Source: Thecamonas trahens ATCC 50062
Lineage: Eukaryota > Apusozoa > Apusomonadida > Apusomonadidae
Assembly (NCBI RefSeq): GCF_000142905.1
Contig: NW_013657662.1
Location: 463,021 to 527,020 of the forward strand
Reading direction: 5' to 3'
DNA: 64,000 nt
Shown here piece by piece: positions 46,768 through 57,183 of the stretch. The position numbers were made by a program, and so were the translations under genes. Within the stretch, counting starts at the first letter, position 1. Each line of letters starts with the position of its first letter. The notes beneath the pieces were generated by a model, which saw only the letters and a program-made list of their open reading frames with translations, did not search any database and was not told where the DNA came from.

Positions 46768-49035
46768 ATGGAAGACCCGCTTGCATTGATGGGCACACTC
46801 CCTGGGTCAGTAGCAGGGCTCGGTGGCGATGGCGGTGGCGGTGGTCTGGTGGTGGACATGGGCGAGCTGGACTCGGGGGACTTTGACTACAATCTGGAAG
46901 CGTTGGAAGCTGATCTTGCAGCGGATAGAGTCTCTGGCGCCTATCGCTCTCACCACAATGGAACAATGTCGGCTTCATTGCCGGAACTGGCCTTTCCGTC
47001 GCCTCCCACAACGCCGTCGGGAACTACAGATGGCGCCGCGTCGACGTACAGCGAGTCTGTGGGTGCGCTCCGGGACAGGCCCGCATCGGTCGGAGATGGC
47101 AAGGCAATGGGTCGAGGGGGAGACAATGGCGGATTCGCGAGAGAAGAGAGCCCGGAGCAGGATGGGCCGTGGGGCCCAGAGAAGATCCGGGCAAGGCGGT
47201 ACCTGGCACTACATCATGCGGTGTATCTTTGGCTGGAGCGTGTGGTGCGAAGGTCGGGAAATCGGCTCGTCTCGTCGTCGCTCTTCACTGCGCTGCATGA
47301 TGGCCTGGTGCTCACCGAACTGGCGTACCGATATGCTCCGCGGCGAGTCGAGTCGCGCAAGATTGTTGTCTGTCCAGCGTCGCGCGCAGACCGGCGCAAC
47401 AACATCAAGGTCTTTCTCCGGTTCTGTCTCTCGCTGGGCTTCAAGTCGGCTCGGCTGTTCCACGTCGACGACCTGTACCTGCGGTGGGACATGGAGCGGG
47501 TGGTCAAGGCGCTTGCCTACGTCGGCGCTCACCTAACGGCAAAGGGCTTTGCCCCGCCGTTCTCGCCGCGGCCGGCGGAGGACTACATTTTCCCGGCTCC
47601 GGCGCTCCGGGCGGCCGTCGCCTACCTTGCCGAGGTTGACACGCACCGCGAGGACTTGGCCCTTGGCCGCAAGTACCTCGACGCGCGCGAGCGCGAGCGC
47701 GACCGCCGCCGCAAGATGCGGGCGCAATCGCCCGAGGACGCTGGAGGGCTGGATCCGGCCGGTGGCGACTCGAGCGTCGCAGCCGCGGCGGCCGAGCATG
47801 CCGAGCGCACAGAGCTTGAGCTCGTGGCGCGCGCAACCAAGGCGCGGCTGAACGCGGCAGCAGCTGCCGAGGCCGAAGCTGGCGGCGGGAGCGGAGAGGC
47901 CAAGTCGAGGCGGAAGAAGAAGCGGCGACAGATGTTGCGACGGAGCGAGACTGTGGACACGCTGCTGTCGACACCGCTCCCACCGCCACCCGGACCACCG
48001 CCTACTGTCTCTGTCGTCGCCTCGTCGACTTCATTCTCTAACGCACAGTTCCCGGACGACGTGGCGTCGCCGCAAGTCGGCCAGCTCAACGACTCGCTCG
48101 GCCTCCCGCTGCTTGACTTTGACGCGCTCACACTCGAGCCGCCGCCGCGCGGGCGACGGCGGCGGGGGATGAACCGCCAGTCAACGTTTGCCGACATCGA
48201 CTGCGGCGGCGAGGTGCTCAACCTCAGCACCAGCGGGAGCATCGCCGCGCTGGACGACGGTGGCGAGCTCGAGGAGACAGAGGCTCCAAACAGTGCAGCT
48301 GCAAGCGAGACGACCGACTCGCAATCTCAGGCTATGGACGAGAGCGGGAGCGAGAGCGAAGGCGCAACTGCCGAGCTCGGCGACGACGACATCGGGGCGT
48401 ACGTTGTCGCCATGTACAGCTTTGAGCCGAGGTACGAGTCGCAGCTCGCGATGGCGCCAGGCGACAAGTTTCAGATCCTCGAAGCCGAAGCCATCGACGG
48501 GTGGTACTCGGTGGCGCAGGTGGTGGCGCCTTTTGGTCATGGATATGTTCCGGTCTCGCGGGTGACGCCGATCATGGGCTTTGTCGCCGGACACGGTTCG
48601 GTCTCGGACGAGAATGAGAGTCCGGAGGCTGACAGCCGCGAGGCCGAGGGCCTGCCCCAGGCCGACGCCAAGGTGGCGATGCGGAGCAAACTGCAAGACC
48701 GGCTAGCGTCGATGGGCTTTGTGCACAAGGTCGCGGTTGACCCGCACCTCGAAGATGTGTTTGACATCCGCAAGGAGATTGTGGCTTACGCCGGCGAGCT
48801 TGTTCGCCCGGCAGCGGGCGCAGAGCCCGTTCTTGAGGCAGGAGCAGACTCGAGCGCTCACGGCTCCGAGGTCTCGGTCCCGTCGGTGAGTGATGTCGGC
48901 AGCGACGAGCCGCTCGACGCGTCGCTGGTGGTACTCGAGGGCGACGGTGGCGGCGACGTAGTCGGCAATGGCTCGCTGGTCCTGCTGGAGAGCGAGGACG
49001 GGATTGTGGTCGACGACGACGGTGGCGGTCGATGA
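46768..49035 (+). CDS. CH-domain and SH3-domain adaptor protein, probably frameshifted at its end
   Basis: 755 residues as sequenced. A calponin-homology domain covers about 142-257 (LHHAVYLWLERVV, LFTALHDGLVLTELAY, NNIKVFLRFCLSLGF, LFHVDDLY). This is followed by a basic/Ala coiled stretch, KKKRR clusters and a Pro-rich segment. An SH3 domain lies at about 545-603 (AYVVAMYSFEPRYESQLAMA, GDKFQIL, GWYSVAQV, GYVPVSRVTPI). The combination suggests an actin-linked signalling adaptor. The frame ends at 49035 inside the first of two 142-145-bp repeats. A two-base difference at about 49021-49027 separates it from the next frame, which continues for about 95 codons of the same acidic repeat to 49315. 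The true C-terminus is therefore probably DTDDELGLI. Confidence 0.8.
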   Translation: MEDPLALMGTLPGSVAGLGGDGGGGGLVVDMGELDSGDFDYNLEALEADLAADRVSGAYRSHHNGTMSASLPELAFPSPPTTPSGTTDGAASTYSESVGALRDRPASVGDGKAMGRGGDNGGFAREESPEQDGPWGPEKIRARRYLALHHAVYLWLERVVRRSGNRLVSSSLFTALHDGLVLTELAYRYAPRRVESRKIVVCPASRADRRNNIKVFLRFCLSLGFKSARLFHVDDLYLRWDMERVVKALAYVGAHLTAKGFAPPFSPRPAEDYIFPAPALRAAVAYLAEVDTHREDLALGRKYLDARERERDRRRKMRAQSPEDAGGLDPAGGDSSVAAAAAEHAERTELELVARATKARLNAAAAAEAEAGGGSGEAKSRRKKKRRQMLRRSETVDTLLSTPLPPPPGPPPTVSVVASSTSFSNAQFPDDVASPQVGQLNDSLGLPLLDFDALTLEPPPRGRRRRGMNRQSTFADIDCGGEVLNLSTSGSIAALDDGGELEETEAPNSAAASETTDSQSQAMDESGSESEGATAELGDDDIGAYVVAMYSFEPRYESQLAMAPGDKFQILEAEAIDGWYSVAQVVAPFGHGYVPVSRVTPIMGFVAGHGSVSDENESPEADSREAEGLPQADAKVAMRSKLQDRLASMGFVHKVAVDPHLEDVFDIRKEIVAYAGELVRPAAGAEPVLEAGADSSAHGSEVSVPSVSDVGSDEPLDASLVVLEGDGGGDVVGNGSLVLLESEDGIVVDDDGGGR

Positions 49036-49245
49036 TCTGCTTCTCGACTCGAACGGTGAGTTGCTCGACGACGCCGAGCTGATGCGGCGGATCGACGACG
49101 GAGTCGGCAATGACTCGCTGGTCCTGCTGGAGAGTGAGAGCGGGATTGTGGTTGACGATGACAAGCTCGGGGTCGATGATCTGCTTCTCGACTCGAACGG
49201 TGAGTTGCTCGACGACGCCGAGCTGATGCGGCGGATCGAGGACAT
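48961..49245 (+). repeat. Two-copy acidic repeat (about 48 aa) across the frame break
   Basis: Copies begin at 48961 and 49103. Each encodes VGN(G/D)SLVLLESE, GIVVDDD, then VDDLLLDSNGELLDDAELMR. Copy 1 has seven bases (ggtggcg) where copy 2 has nine (aagctcggg), which breaks the frame. A 144-bp (48-codon) period would keep it. Confidence 0.85.
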
Positions 49246-49583
49246 GGAGTCTGGCGACATTGATCTGGCTGGGCTCTCCGACTTGGACACCGACGACGAA
49301 CTCGGGCTCATCTGACGTCTCACTCGCCGGATGGGCGATGTGCAAGGTAAAGCGAGGCGTCAGGCGCATGCAAGAGTCATGGTGGCAGGTGTGAGGGAGC
49401 ACATGAGGAAGAGCCGGACGTCAACATACGAGGTAAACGGGTGGTGCCGAGCATTGTCAAGGACAAGCGGCCACTGGTGGAGCCGAACACCATCAGAGCC
49501 GAGACCGCAGCCGCCACGAGCGATGGACTTGGGTGAGTCGGTGGTGGCCGAGTCGCGACCGACCGAGTCGACCGGGACGTACG
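49036..49583. other. Out-of-frame tail of the CH-SH3 gene and convergent intergenic region
   Basis: 49036-49315 carries the remainder of the acidic repeat in a shifted frame, with a clean stop at 49315. From there to 49583 I see no gene. The membrane-protein gene on the other strand ends at 49584. Confidence 0.6.
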
Positions 49584-50323
49584 CTATGAGAAGAGTACAG
49601 ACATCAGGCGCACCGGCGGCGGCAACGCACTCCCACGGAGCGCAGCGACGTCGATCATGAGCGGAGCGAGGTCCGGATCGGCAGCAGTGAGCCAGGGCAC
49701 GAGCTCTTGCGGCTGAACAAGGAACCGCATCAGATTAAGCTTGTCTCTAGCGACATGCTTCTCGGCTGGCAAGACGTAGAGAGTCCAGGCGAACGAGGTG
49801 CGGGCAAAGGGGGCTGAGGGACCGACCAGGCGCGGGCGATGCGGAAAGTCCGCGATGGCAAGCTGAAGGAACGATGCGTTGGCATCCAGGGCAAGTGGAG
49901 GCGAGGATACAGGCAAGAGGCGAGCCGCAGCCGATCCGTTGGACAGAGGACCGAGATGAAAGGCGTAGAGAGGCGAGAGCGTGGCCAGCGGGGCGATGGG
50001 CAGATGCCAAACAAGAGCGAGGCCGCGAGGGCAGGGACAATGAGGACGTTACAGAGGAGAACGATGAGCGCCATTGACTTGATGGGTGCAGGCGTAGCAA
50101 AGTAGTACGGATGGGCGAAGCAGAGTACGCCAGCTGCGAGACAAGCCGAGATGAGCAGAAGGAGCATGGCAGCGAGCGCAGGTCGGGTCTCTGGCTCGTG
50201 TCCGAGGAGATACAGGCCCGGGTGTGCGAGGACGAGGACGAGGGCTATCACCCACACGCATGCATTGACCGTCACGTGTACAGCTGAGGCCCCCACTGCA
50301 TGGTCGGCAGCCCATCGAAGCAT
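49584..50323 (-). CDS. Small multi-pass membrane protein, unrecognised, with a frame break
   Basis: From the ATG at 50323, three hydrophobic helices are visible: VNACVWVIALVLVLAHPGLY, ALAAMLLLLISACLAAGVLC and MALIVLLCNVLIVPALAASL. Between about 50030 and 50000 the coherent sequence changes frame. The continuation LVWHLPIAPLATLSPLYAFH looks like a fourth helix and leads without stops to SFAWTLYVLPAEKHVARDKL and a stop at 49584. A single extra base (for example in ctcgctctt) would join them into about 246 residues. Unshifted, the first frame goes to 49730 with arginine/proline-rich nonsense. A short intron is the alternative. No family recognised. Confidence 0.55.
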
Positions 50324-50603
50324 GCGGAGGAGATGGAGGAGGGTTGCGAGAGGTGGTAACGATTGTGAGAACGAGAAATGATTGTGTAACGATTGTGTGA
50401 ATGAGGAATGATTGATGACGATTGTGTAAAGGAGGGATTAATCATGGGGGTTTTCGCGCCAACCTTGGCGCCATCTTTGCACTGCCGACAAGACGAGACG
50501 ACGAGACGACGACAACCACAGCCGCCGCCACAGCCGCCGCCACAGTCACAACCATAGCCACAACCGAACCGTCGACCACCTCACCCGCTTCCGGCCCAAG
50601 ACC

Positions 50604-52439
50604 ATGGACACACACACAGCCGCGTGTGTCCTCCAAGCACATGTTCGTGGGTGGCGGACGCGCAAACGCATGCGGTGTGTCCGGGCAGAGTACCGGGCCC
50701 TGGTGGCCGAGGTTGAAGGCCCTGCTGTGGCCGCCCGTCTCTACTTTCCTCCATCATCGTCACTAGCATCGTTGCCTAGATTCACTCCGCCGCGCACGTA
50801 TCCAACTCGGCTTGCTTTCTGGATTCCTCCGGCGGACTATGCTCCGCTGCATCACGCAAAGCGGATCGTTATGGAGAACGCTGTTGTTGTCCCGCCGAGA
50901 CTGGCTCAGCTTGATGAACTGCGGGTAGTGGACGCGAGCGAGTCGCAGGTGGCGTGTGTCGATGGGCGAGAGATGATGACTGGTGTGAATAAGCCGAGGG
51001 TGGTTCGTAAGCTGCAGCTGACCTCTGACGATGAGGCGGCGTGCGTCGACCAGGGAGTTGTCGGCCAAGCGGCGGTCGATGAGGCGGCGGTCGGCGAGGC
51101 GGCGGTCGGCGAGGCTGTGGTCGGCCAAGCGGCGGTCGGCCAAGCGGCGGTCGATGAGGCGGCGGTCGGCGAGGCGGCGGTCGGCGAGGCAGTGGTCGGC
51201 CAAGCGGTGGTCGGCCAAGCGGCGGTCGATGAGGCGGCGGTCGGCGAGGCGGCGGTCGGCGAGGCAGTGGTTGGCCAGGCGGCGGTCAATCAAGCAGGCT
51301 TCGATCAGGTTGCAGTCGATGAGACTGGCGGCAAGCAAGCGGTCGTCTGGCAGGGGGGAACGATGGTGGCCAAGCTGGCGCAGCCGGCGAAGACTGTTAC
51401 GGCTGTCAGAGGCAAACGCATCAAGGTCGTGCCGATGCGAGCAATGCTGTACCGTGGCGTGGCATACGGGCTCGAGTGGGAGACAGCGAGGTTGACAAGA
51501 GCTGCGGCGGGGCTGGCACTGGCCAAGGTTGTGCCTCCTGCGAAGCCTCCGGCTGTGCGCGCGACGGCCAAGCGGGTCATCCTTGTCACTCACCACCAGG
51601 CCATCGAGGTACGGGCGTCGCGGCCAAAGCACGAGGTGGCGATTGAGTACATCCAGGCGCGGGTTGTGCCAGCCGTAGAGCCAGCAACCCAAGCGGTGGC
51701 GCTGCTCCAGTGGCGGGCCGAGCCCAACCCGCATGGCGTGCCGCAGACCGCGGTGGCGGTTGCCGCGTCTGCCGAGCTTGGCGAGCTGCGACTTACCGGC
51801 GCGCTCATTCCACCAGCGCTCTTTGGACTGCGTGGACCTGCGCCAGGCGGCCTTGCGCTCTCCCCTATCTCTACTGTCAACGAGTCCGGGGAGAGCGTGA
51901 CCGACGACGACATGGACGCGACCCTCTCGTACGATTCGGACGACGACCCGCTGCTTCTCCGCCCTGCTGTTGCGAGTGCGCCTGCGCCTGCGCCTGCACC
52001 GGCACGACCGATACTGGCGGTGTATGACCAGGCTCCTAGCGATACAACAGACGGCGACTCGCCGTCGTTTGGCGAGCTCCCGACGCTGTCAATTCACGAG
52101 TCACCGGTGCGGCCGCCGCGGATGACCGCGCGACGCCCGTTGTTCACACCAACACCACCGGGGAAGCGGCAGACGGCGGGGAGGGTGGGCGAGGCCGAGA
52201 ACATGTCACCCATCGACGTCGACGTTGACGACACCTCGTTTGCTGTCTCATCTCTCTCAGCGTCGATGATGTCGGTCTCATTCTCTGTTTCGCGCGATTC
52301 GGGTTGCTTCTCGGCCGACTCGCTGATGTCGCCGGAGCAGGCTCAGGAGCTCGCGCTGCTCCAAGAGGAGCTTGCTGTTGTCAAGGAGATGCTTGCGGAG
52401 CGGCGACGAGCCAAGGAACAGAGCACAATCCGTGGCTGA
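50604..52439 (+). CDS. IQ-motif protein with Ala-Val pentapeptide repeats
   Basis: 611 residues. The N-terminus ACVLQAHVRGWRTRKRMR is an IQ motif, the consensus for calmodulin or EF-hand binding. About residues 153-232 are a chain of pentapeptides such as AVGEA, AVGQA and AVDEA. The rest is Ala/Val/Pro-rich, with acidic patches (TDDDMDATLSYDSDDDP) and a terminal coiled coil (EQAQELALLQEELAVVKEML, then ERRRAKEQ). Nothing else is recognisable. It may be a cytoskeletal or flagellar calmodulin-binding protein, but that is only suggested by the IQ plus coil. It is convergent with PEP synthase, 17 bp between ends. Confidence 0.7.
   Translation: MDTHTAACVLQAHVRGWRTRKRMRCVRAEYRALVAEVEGPAVAARLYFPPSSSLASLPRFTPPRTYPTRLAFWIPPADYAPLHHAKRIVMENAVVVPPRLAQLDELRVVDASESQVACVDGREMMTGVNKPRVVRKLQLTSDDEAACVDQGVVGQAAVDEAAVGEAAVGEAVVGQAAVGQAAVDEAAVGEAAVGEAVVGQAVVGQAAVDEAAVGEAAVGEAVVGQAAVNQAGFDQVAVDETGGKQAVVWQGGTMVAKLAQPAKTVTAVRGKRIKVVPMRAMLYRGVAYGLEWETARLTRAAAGLALAKVVPPAKPPAVRATAKRVILVTHHQAIEVRASRPKHEVAIEYIQARVVPAVEPATQAVALLQWRAEPNPHGVPQTAVAVAASAELGELRLTGALIPPALFGLRGPAPGGLALSPISTVNESGESVTDDDMDATLSYDSDDDPLLLRPAVASAPAPAPAPARPILAVYDQAPSDTTDGDSPSFGELPTLSIHESPVRPPRMTARRPLFTPTPPGKRQTAGRVGEAENMSPIDVDVDDTSFAVSSLSASMMSVSFSVSRDSGCFSADSLMSPEQAQELALLQEELAVVKEMLAERRRAKEQSTIRG
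51060..51299 (+). repeat. 15-bp pentapeptide repeat in a 75-bp higher-order array
   Basis: About 16 pentads of gtcgg(c/t)(c/g)a(a/g)gcggcg type. The longer block VGQAAVDEAAVGEAAVGEAV recurs at 51060, 51135 and 51210, exactly 75 bp apart with a one-pentad spacer. Near-perfect nucleotide identity points to recent expansion. Confidence 0.88.
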
Positions 52440-52456
52440 TTGCTGCCTTTTACGAC

Positions 52457-55197
52457 TTATGCAGAGTGACCGAGGTGGCTGGCGATGGTGCGGATGACGT
52501 CGACGGCACAGTCGGCCGAGACCGAGACCGAACCGATGCCGAGGTCAACAAGCTTGAGGACAAAAGGCATCGAGTCCGAGGCACCCTGTCCACAGAGGCC
52601 GATGTACTTTCCTGCAGCGTTGCAGGCATCGATGGCCATGGCGATCATCTTGAGCACAGCCGGGCTCGACTCGTCAAAGATGTGCGAGACTCGCTCAGAG
52701 TCGCGGTCGACGCCGAGCGTGAGCTGTGTGAGGTCGTTGGAGCCGATGCTCATGCCGTCGCAGTGGGCGAGGAACTCATCGGCAAGGAGGACGTTGGCCG
52801 GGATCTCGCACATCATGATGACCCGCAGGCCGTTGACGCCGCGGACGAGACCGGCGTCGGCCATGACGTCGAGGACGCGGGTGAGCTCGGCCGGGGTCCG
52901 GCAGAACGGGATCATGACCTCGACGTTTGTGAAGCCCATGACGTCGCGCAGCTTGGCGATAGCAGCGCACTCCAGCTCAAACGCCGGGCGGTAGCTCGGG
53001 TCGTAGTACCGCGACGCGCCGCGGAGGCCAAGCATCGGGTTCTCCTCGACCGGCTCGTAGAGCATGCCGCCGATGAGGCCCTTGTACTCGTTCGACTTAA
53101 AGTCGGAGAGGCGGAGGATAACCTTGCGCGGGTAGAAAGCAGCGGCAATGAGCCCAGCGCCTTCGGCCAGCTTGTCGACGAAAAGGCCTCGGGGCAGTCT
53201 GCGTACCGCGAACCGAGCAACGCGGCGACGGCATCGGCGGTGTCCGGGTCGGCACCAGCCTTGTTGTGCGGAAAGCCGATGAGAGCGAGCGGATGGACGC
53301 GGATGTGGTTGGCGATGATGAACTCTTCGCGGGCAAGGCCGACGCCAGCAACTGGAAGGAACGCGCTGGCGAGAGCGAGTGAGGGTGAGGCCAGATTGAC
53401 CATGACCTGAGTCGCTGTCGACGGAAGAGCAGGCAGCGCGCCGATGTCGACCTCTCTGGTCGAGCTCGCCTTGATGCCGGACAGCACCGCACCGGCGTAG
53501 CTCGAGCCGGTGCAGCAGACAGTGACGCTTGTGCCATTGGGAATGGCGGTGAGCGCATCGCCGGTACCAACGATGCAAGGAATGCCCATCTCGCGCGAGA
53601 TGATGGCTGCGTGGCAGGTCCGCCCGCCACGAGCCGTCACGATGCCGGACGCCAGCTTCATGACCGGGACCCAATCGGGATCGGTCATGCCAGTGACTAG
53701 CACATCGCCAGGCTTGAACTCGGCAAGCTGCGACGCCGATCTGAGAATCTTGGCGGTGCCGGAGCCGATGGCGTCACCGACCGGCGCGCCGCGAGTGAGC
53801 ACGTCGCTTGGCGCGACGTCGTTGCCAACCAGCGAGTGGGTCACGATCTTAGTCACGCTCCGCTGCGAGTGGACCGTCTCGGGGCGGGCTTGGACGACAA
53901 AAAGCTTACCAGTCGGCCCGTCCTTGGCCCACTCGATGTCCATCGGGCGGCGGCAGCCGGCCTTGGCAGAGTAATGATCCTCGATGGCGACGGCCATGCG
54001 GGCAAGGGCAAGAACGTCGGCGTCGTCGAGACAGAGCTTGACACGCTCCGACTTGGGAACAACGACGTTGCGCACAGGCGCAGCGGCGTCAAGAGCGTAC
54101 ACCATTTTGATCTTCTTGGCGCCGACGTTGCGCTGGACGATGGGCTCGTAGCCGTCGCGGAGAAGTTGCTTGTGGACGAGCCACTCGTCCGGGTTCACGG
54201 CGCCCTGCACAACGTTCTCGCCGAGGCCGTAAGCACCGGTGATGAGAACGGTGGCATCGCAGGCAGTCTCGGTGTCGATGGAGAACATGACGCCGGACGC
54301 GGCCTGGTCGGAGCGAACCATCTTTTGGACGCCGATCGAGAGCGCGACAAGCGAGTGGTCGAACCCGTTCTCAACGCGGTAAACAATGGCGCGGTTGGTG
54401 TAGAGCGAGGCAAAGCAACGGCGGCATGCATGGAGAAGCTCTGAGGCACCGTGAATGTTGAGGAACGTCTCCTGCTGGCCAGCAAACGAGGCGTTGGGCA
54501 GGTCTTCGGCTGTCGCCGACGATCGGACCGCGACGTCGGTGCCGGACTCGGCACCCTCGTACTCTGCCGAGAGGACGGCGTACGCATCTTTGATGGCAGC
54601 GGTGAGATCATGGGGAAACTCCATATCTTTGATCAGCTGCCGGATGGCCTTACCACTGGAAGCTAGCACATCCATGTCGTGGATGTCGAGCTCTTCCAGC
54701 AGCGAGTTGAGCTTGGCGGTCGACTCGGGGTTGGCCGCCAACAGGCAGCGGTAGGCATAGGCAGTGATGGCAAAGCCGTTGGGCACAACCACGCCCTTCG
54801 ACGACAGCTCGCGGTACATTTCTCCCAGCGAAGCATTCTTGCCACCCACAAGTGGGACGTCGGCAATGGTAAGGTCCTTGAACCACGAGATGAGCGGGGG
54901 GTTGGATGTCCTGTGTTGCAGCGGATCGGAGTCGCGGGGGAAAAATGAAGTGGGTTGGATTGGGACGACGTTGTGGGTTGACCGATGAGCCGAGGGAAAA
55001 CGATAGAAGTTGGGGGTGTTAGTGGGTAGGTAGATGGATGAGAAATAAACGAGGAGAAGGCGCAGGACGAGAAGAAGGAGGAGGAGGAGAAGGAGGAGGC
55101 GGGCTGAGGAGAGCTGGAAAAATGGCGTGCAGGTGGGTTGGGTTGGGTCAGGTTGGGACGGTGGCAGTGACTTTCTTTGGGGCCGAGAAAGAGGCAT
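52457..55197 (-). CDS. ppsA: Bacterial-type phosphoenolpyruvate synthase (pyruvate, water dikinase), frameshifted
   Basis: Makes phosphoenolpyruvate from pyruvate, ATP and water (gluconeogenic direction). It matches prokaryotic PpsA along its length: [86 protein letters not shown], the swivelling domain [17 protein letters not shown] with the phosphorylated His (529), then [58 protein letters not shown] and GLCGQG. At about 53186 one G is missing (gaggcc for gagggcc), so YADCPE continues as [10 protein letters not shown] only in the next frame, to the stop at 52457. An N-terminal extension of about 97 residues with a poly-Leu run precedes the homology and could be a targeting or anchor sequence, or 5' leader. 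Confidence 0.87.
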
Positions 55198-57183
55198 GGG
55201 TATGCCGATGGGAGGGGGAGGAAATGCAATATGTGATGACGTGCATCAGGAAAGAGGATGGGGCGTGTGTGTGGGGGTGGTGGTGTCGTACATGATGGGG
55301 AAGTTTGGAACCGATGTGGTTGAAGAGGAGTGGCAAGGGTGGTGACTCGCCTGTTGGCGGCACGAGGGGGGGGGGGGGGGGGGCTCTCACACCACATTCG
55401 CACCAAACAGATGATAAAAGGAGCACAGTGACGCAATGCAATTCAGACCATCCGCTGCGGCATTCAGCACCAAACAGTCATGACCGTCGGCATTCAAATC
55501 TAGCTCACCCCACACGCCGTCGAAGACGACAGAAGCTGTTGCCGCATCCTCAGCAGCCTACACAGACAACTCGCCCGCCCTATTTAATCGCTATCATCAC
55601 TGCCACTTGAACACTCCAGCACATTGCAGACATCTGGGAAGCATTGTCAAAGCTCAACAGCTTGCTGTATTTGTCATCGATGACCGCAGCAAGTATTCAG
55701 CAGGGCTGTGCATGGTGCACGGCCGACTTGCATGGAGACGGCGGTTTGGAGCTGGCATCTCACAGGGAGCATTTGGCTTCGTTGCAGGATAGTGAGTGCG
55801 CATGGCATCGGTAAAGTGGTTGTGAGTTGAAAGTGGCAATGGTGGGGAAAAGGGGTCACATATGGGCCCAAGCATGGGGGCGGAGGGGGGGGGGGGGGGG
55901 GGTCAGCAGCATCGAGAGGATACCAAGCCAACAACTTGGGCCTCAGCCGGTGGAGCTCGGACTGCGGAATACTGCAGGTGTGGCTTGGAGACTGTGCAAC
56001 GAGGTAGTGTGTGTATGTAGTAGGGTACAAATGGAATCAGATTGGGCATATCTTGCGATGCGATTTGTGGGGGGCGTGTGCGGGGTCGAGCGGTCGAGGG
56101 CGTGCTCGAACACCTAGGGCAAACAAGTCGCTGCGGAAATGAGCCGAGGTCGATGGGTATCGATGACAGCAATATTGATACTGGTGATAGTGCATGACAA
56201 GTGACGACCTTGGGTGTGGTCGCGGGTTGCGTAAGTTGTGGTGGGAAGGAGCTAGGTGGTGATGAAGGTGGGCCTGATCGGGCGAGCGGGCGGCGGCTTG
56301 CGGCTGGTGGTCGACGAGGCAGGGGCAACAGAGGGAGCTGGGTCGGGGCTGGGTGGCTTGAGATTGCTGTTGGTTGGAAATTGGGCAGTCTGGCATGTGA
56401 TGGTTGAGGAGTGTGGGTGTCGGGGTCGGGGATGAGGATGGAGGTGACGTAGAGCGGGAAGACGAGGAGGATGAGGAGGAAGAGGAAGCCGAGTGCGCGA
56501 TGGGATGGTGGTGGCGATGGCCATGACATGGGGGTGGGGGTTGTGGCTGTGATGATATTGATTGTGGTGGAGTAGGGAGTGAAGGTGGTGGAGTAGGGAG
56601 TGAAGGTGGTGGTTGATGGTGATGGGGCGTAATGAGTATGGTAGGGGGGGACGAGGGGGGTCGTGACGTGGGTGGCATGGCGGGCGAAAGGATGATGGGT
56701 ATGGCAATTGGGCTTGAGCATTGATGTGGGCGAGTTGGATGAGGATGATGGGTGTGTGTGGGGAGTGGGCGATGAGGGAGCCAGGTACTTGGACGGCAAG
56801 GGAGAGGAGGGCGGGACGGATTGGATTGAGATGGACGTCGATGGAGACGATGGCTTGCAATTGAAGAGGGAGGCAGTCCACTGCACTCTAGCCCACCACT
56901 GCATTGGCTATCAATTGCCCTTCCCCTCCTCTTGTTCTTCCTTGTCTTAGCCAGCCCATGGGCCTCGTCGTCTGGCTCGATGAGCCGCGACCACCCTCCT
57001 CCCTCCTCCCGCACGCAGCCACTATCAGAGGTACTTGTCGCTGGTCAAGCCTCATTCGCAGCAACAGGCTTGTACAACAGTTACATTGAGACTGCGTTCA
57101 CCTCCTGGCCCACCTTTCACTTGCTCTTCGTCTTCGCCTTGGCGCCTTCCTGCCGTCCAACCTCTCGCTTCCGTTTTCGCGCG
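55198..57183. other. Two-kilobase low-complexity interval before FG-GAP gene 1
   Basis: No gene is clearly supported. It contains G-runs at about 55367-55383 and 55886-55902, (gga)n, and dispersed repeat copy A (55898-56510). On the minus strand a frame from the ATG at 56529 to 55903 (208 aa) begins with a signal-peptide-like stretch (LGFLFLLILLVFPLYVTS) and continues Pro/Ser-rich. I regard it as possible but unproven. From 56880 to 57183 the sequence is pyrimidine-rich leader for the FG-GAP gene. Confidence 0.5.
55898..56510. repeat. Dispersed ~600-bp repeat, copy A
   Basis: Homologous to 63404-64000 in the same orientation, at roughly 75-80% identity by eye with several indels. The shared left edge is gtcagcagcatcga directly after a G-run. 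Conserved blocks include ggaaatgagccgaggtcgat, ggaaggagctaggtggtgat and atcgggcgagcgggcggcgg. It lies about 670 bp upstream of FG-GAP gene 1. Confidence 0.85.

Noticed and set aside
56037-57014. A 325-codon Pro/Ser/His-rich open frame on the minus strand.
   Set aside because: Low-complexity translation of a GT/GA-rich interval; overlapping frames are equally open, and its counterpart in repeat copy B is shifted by indels.
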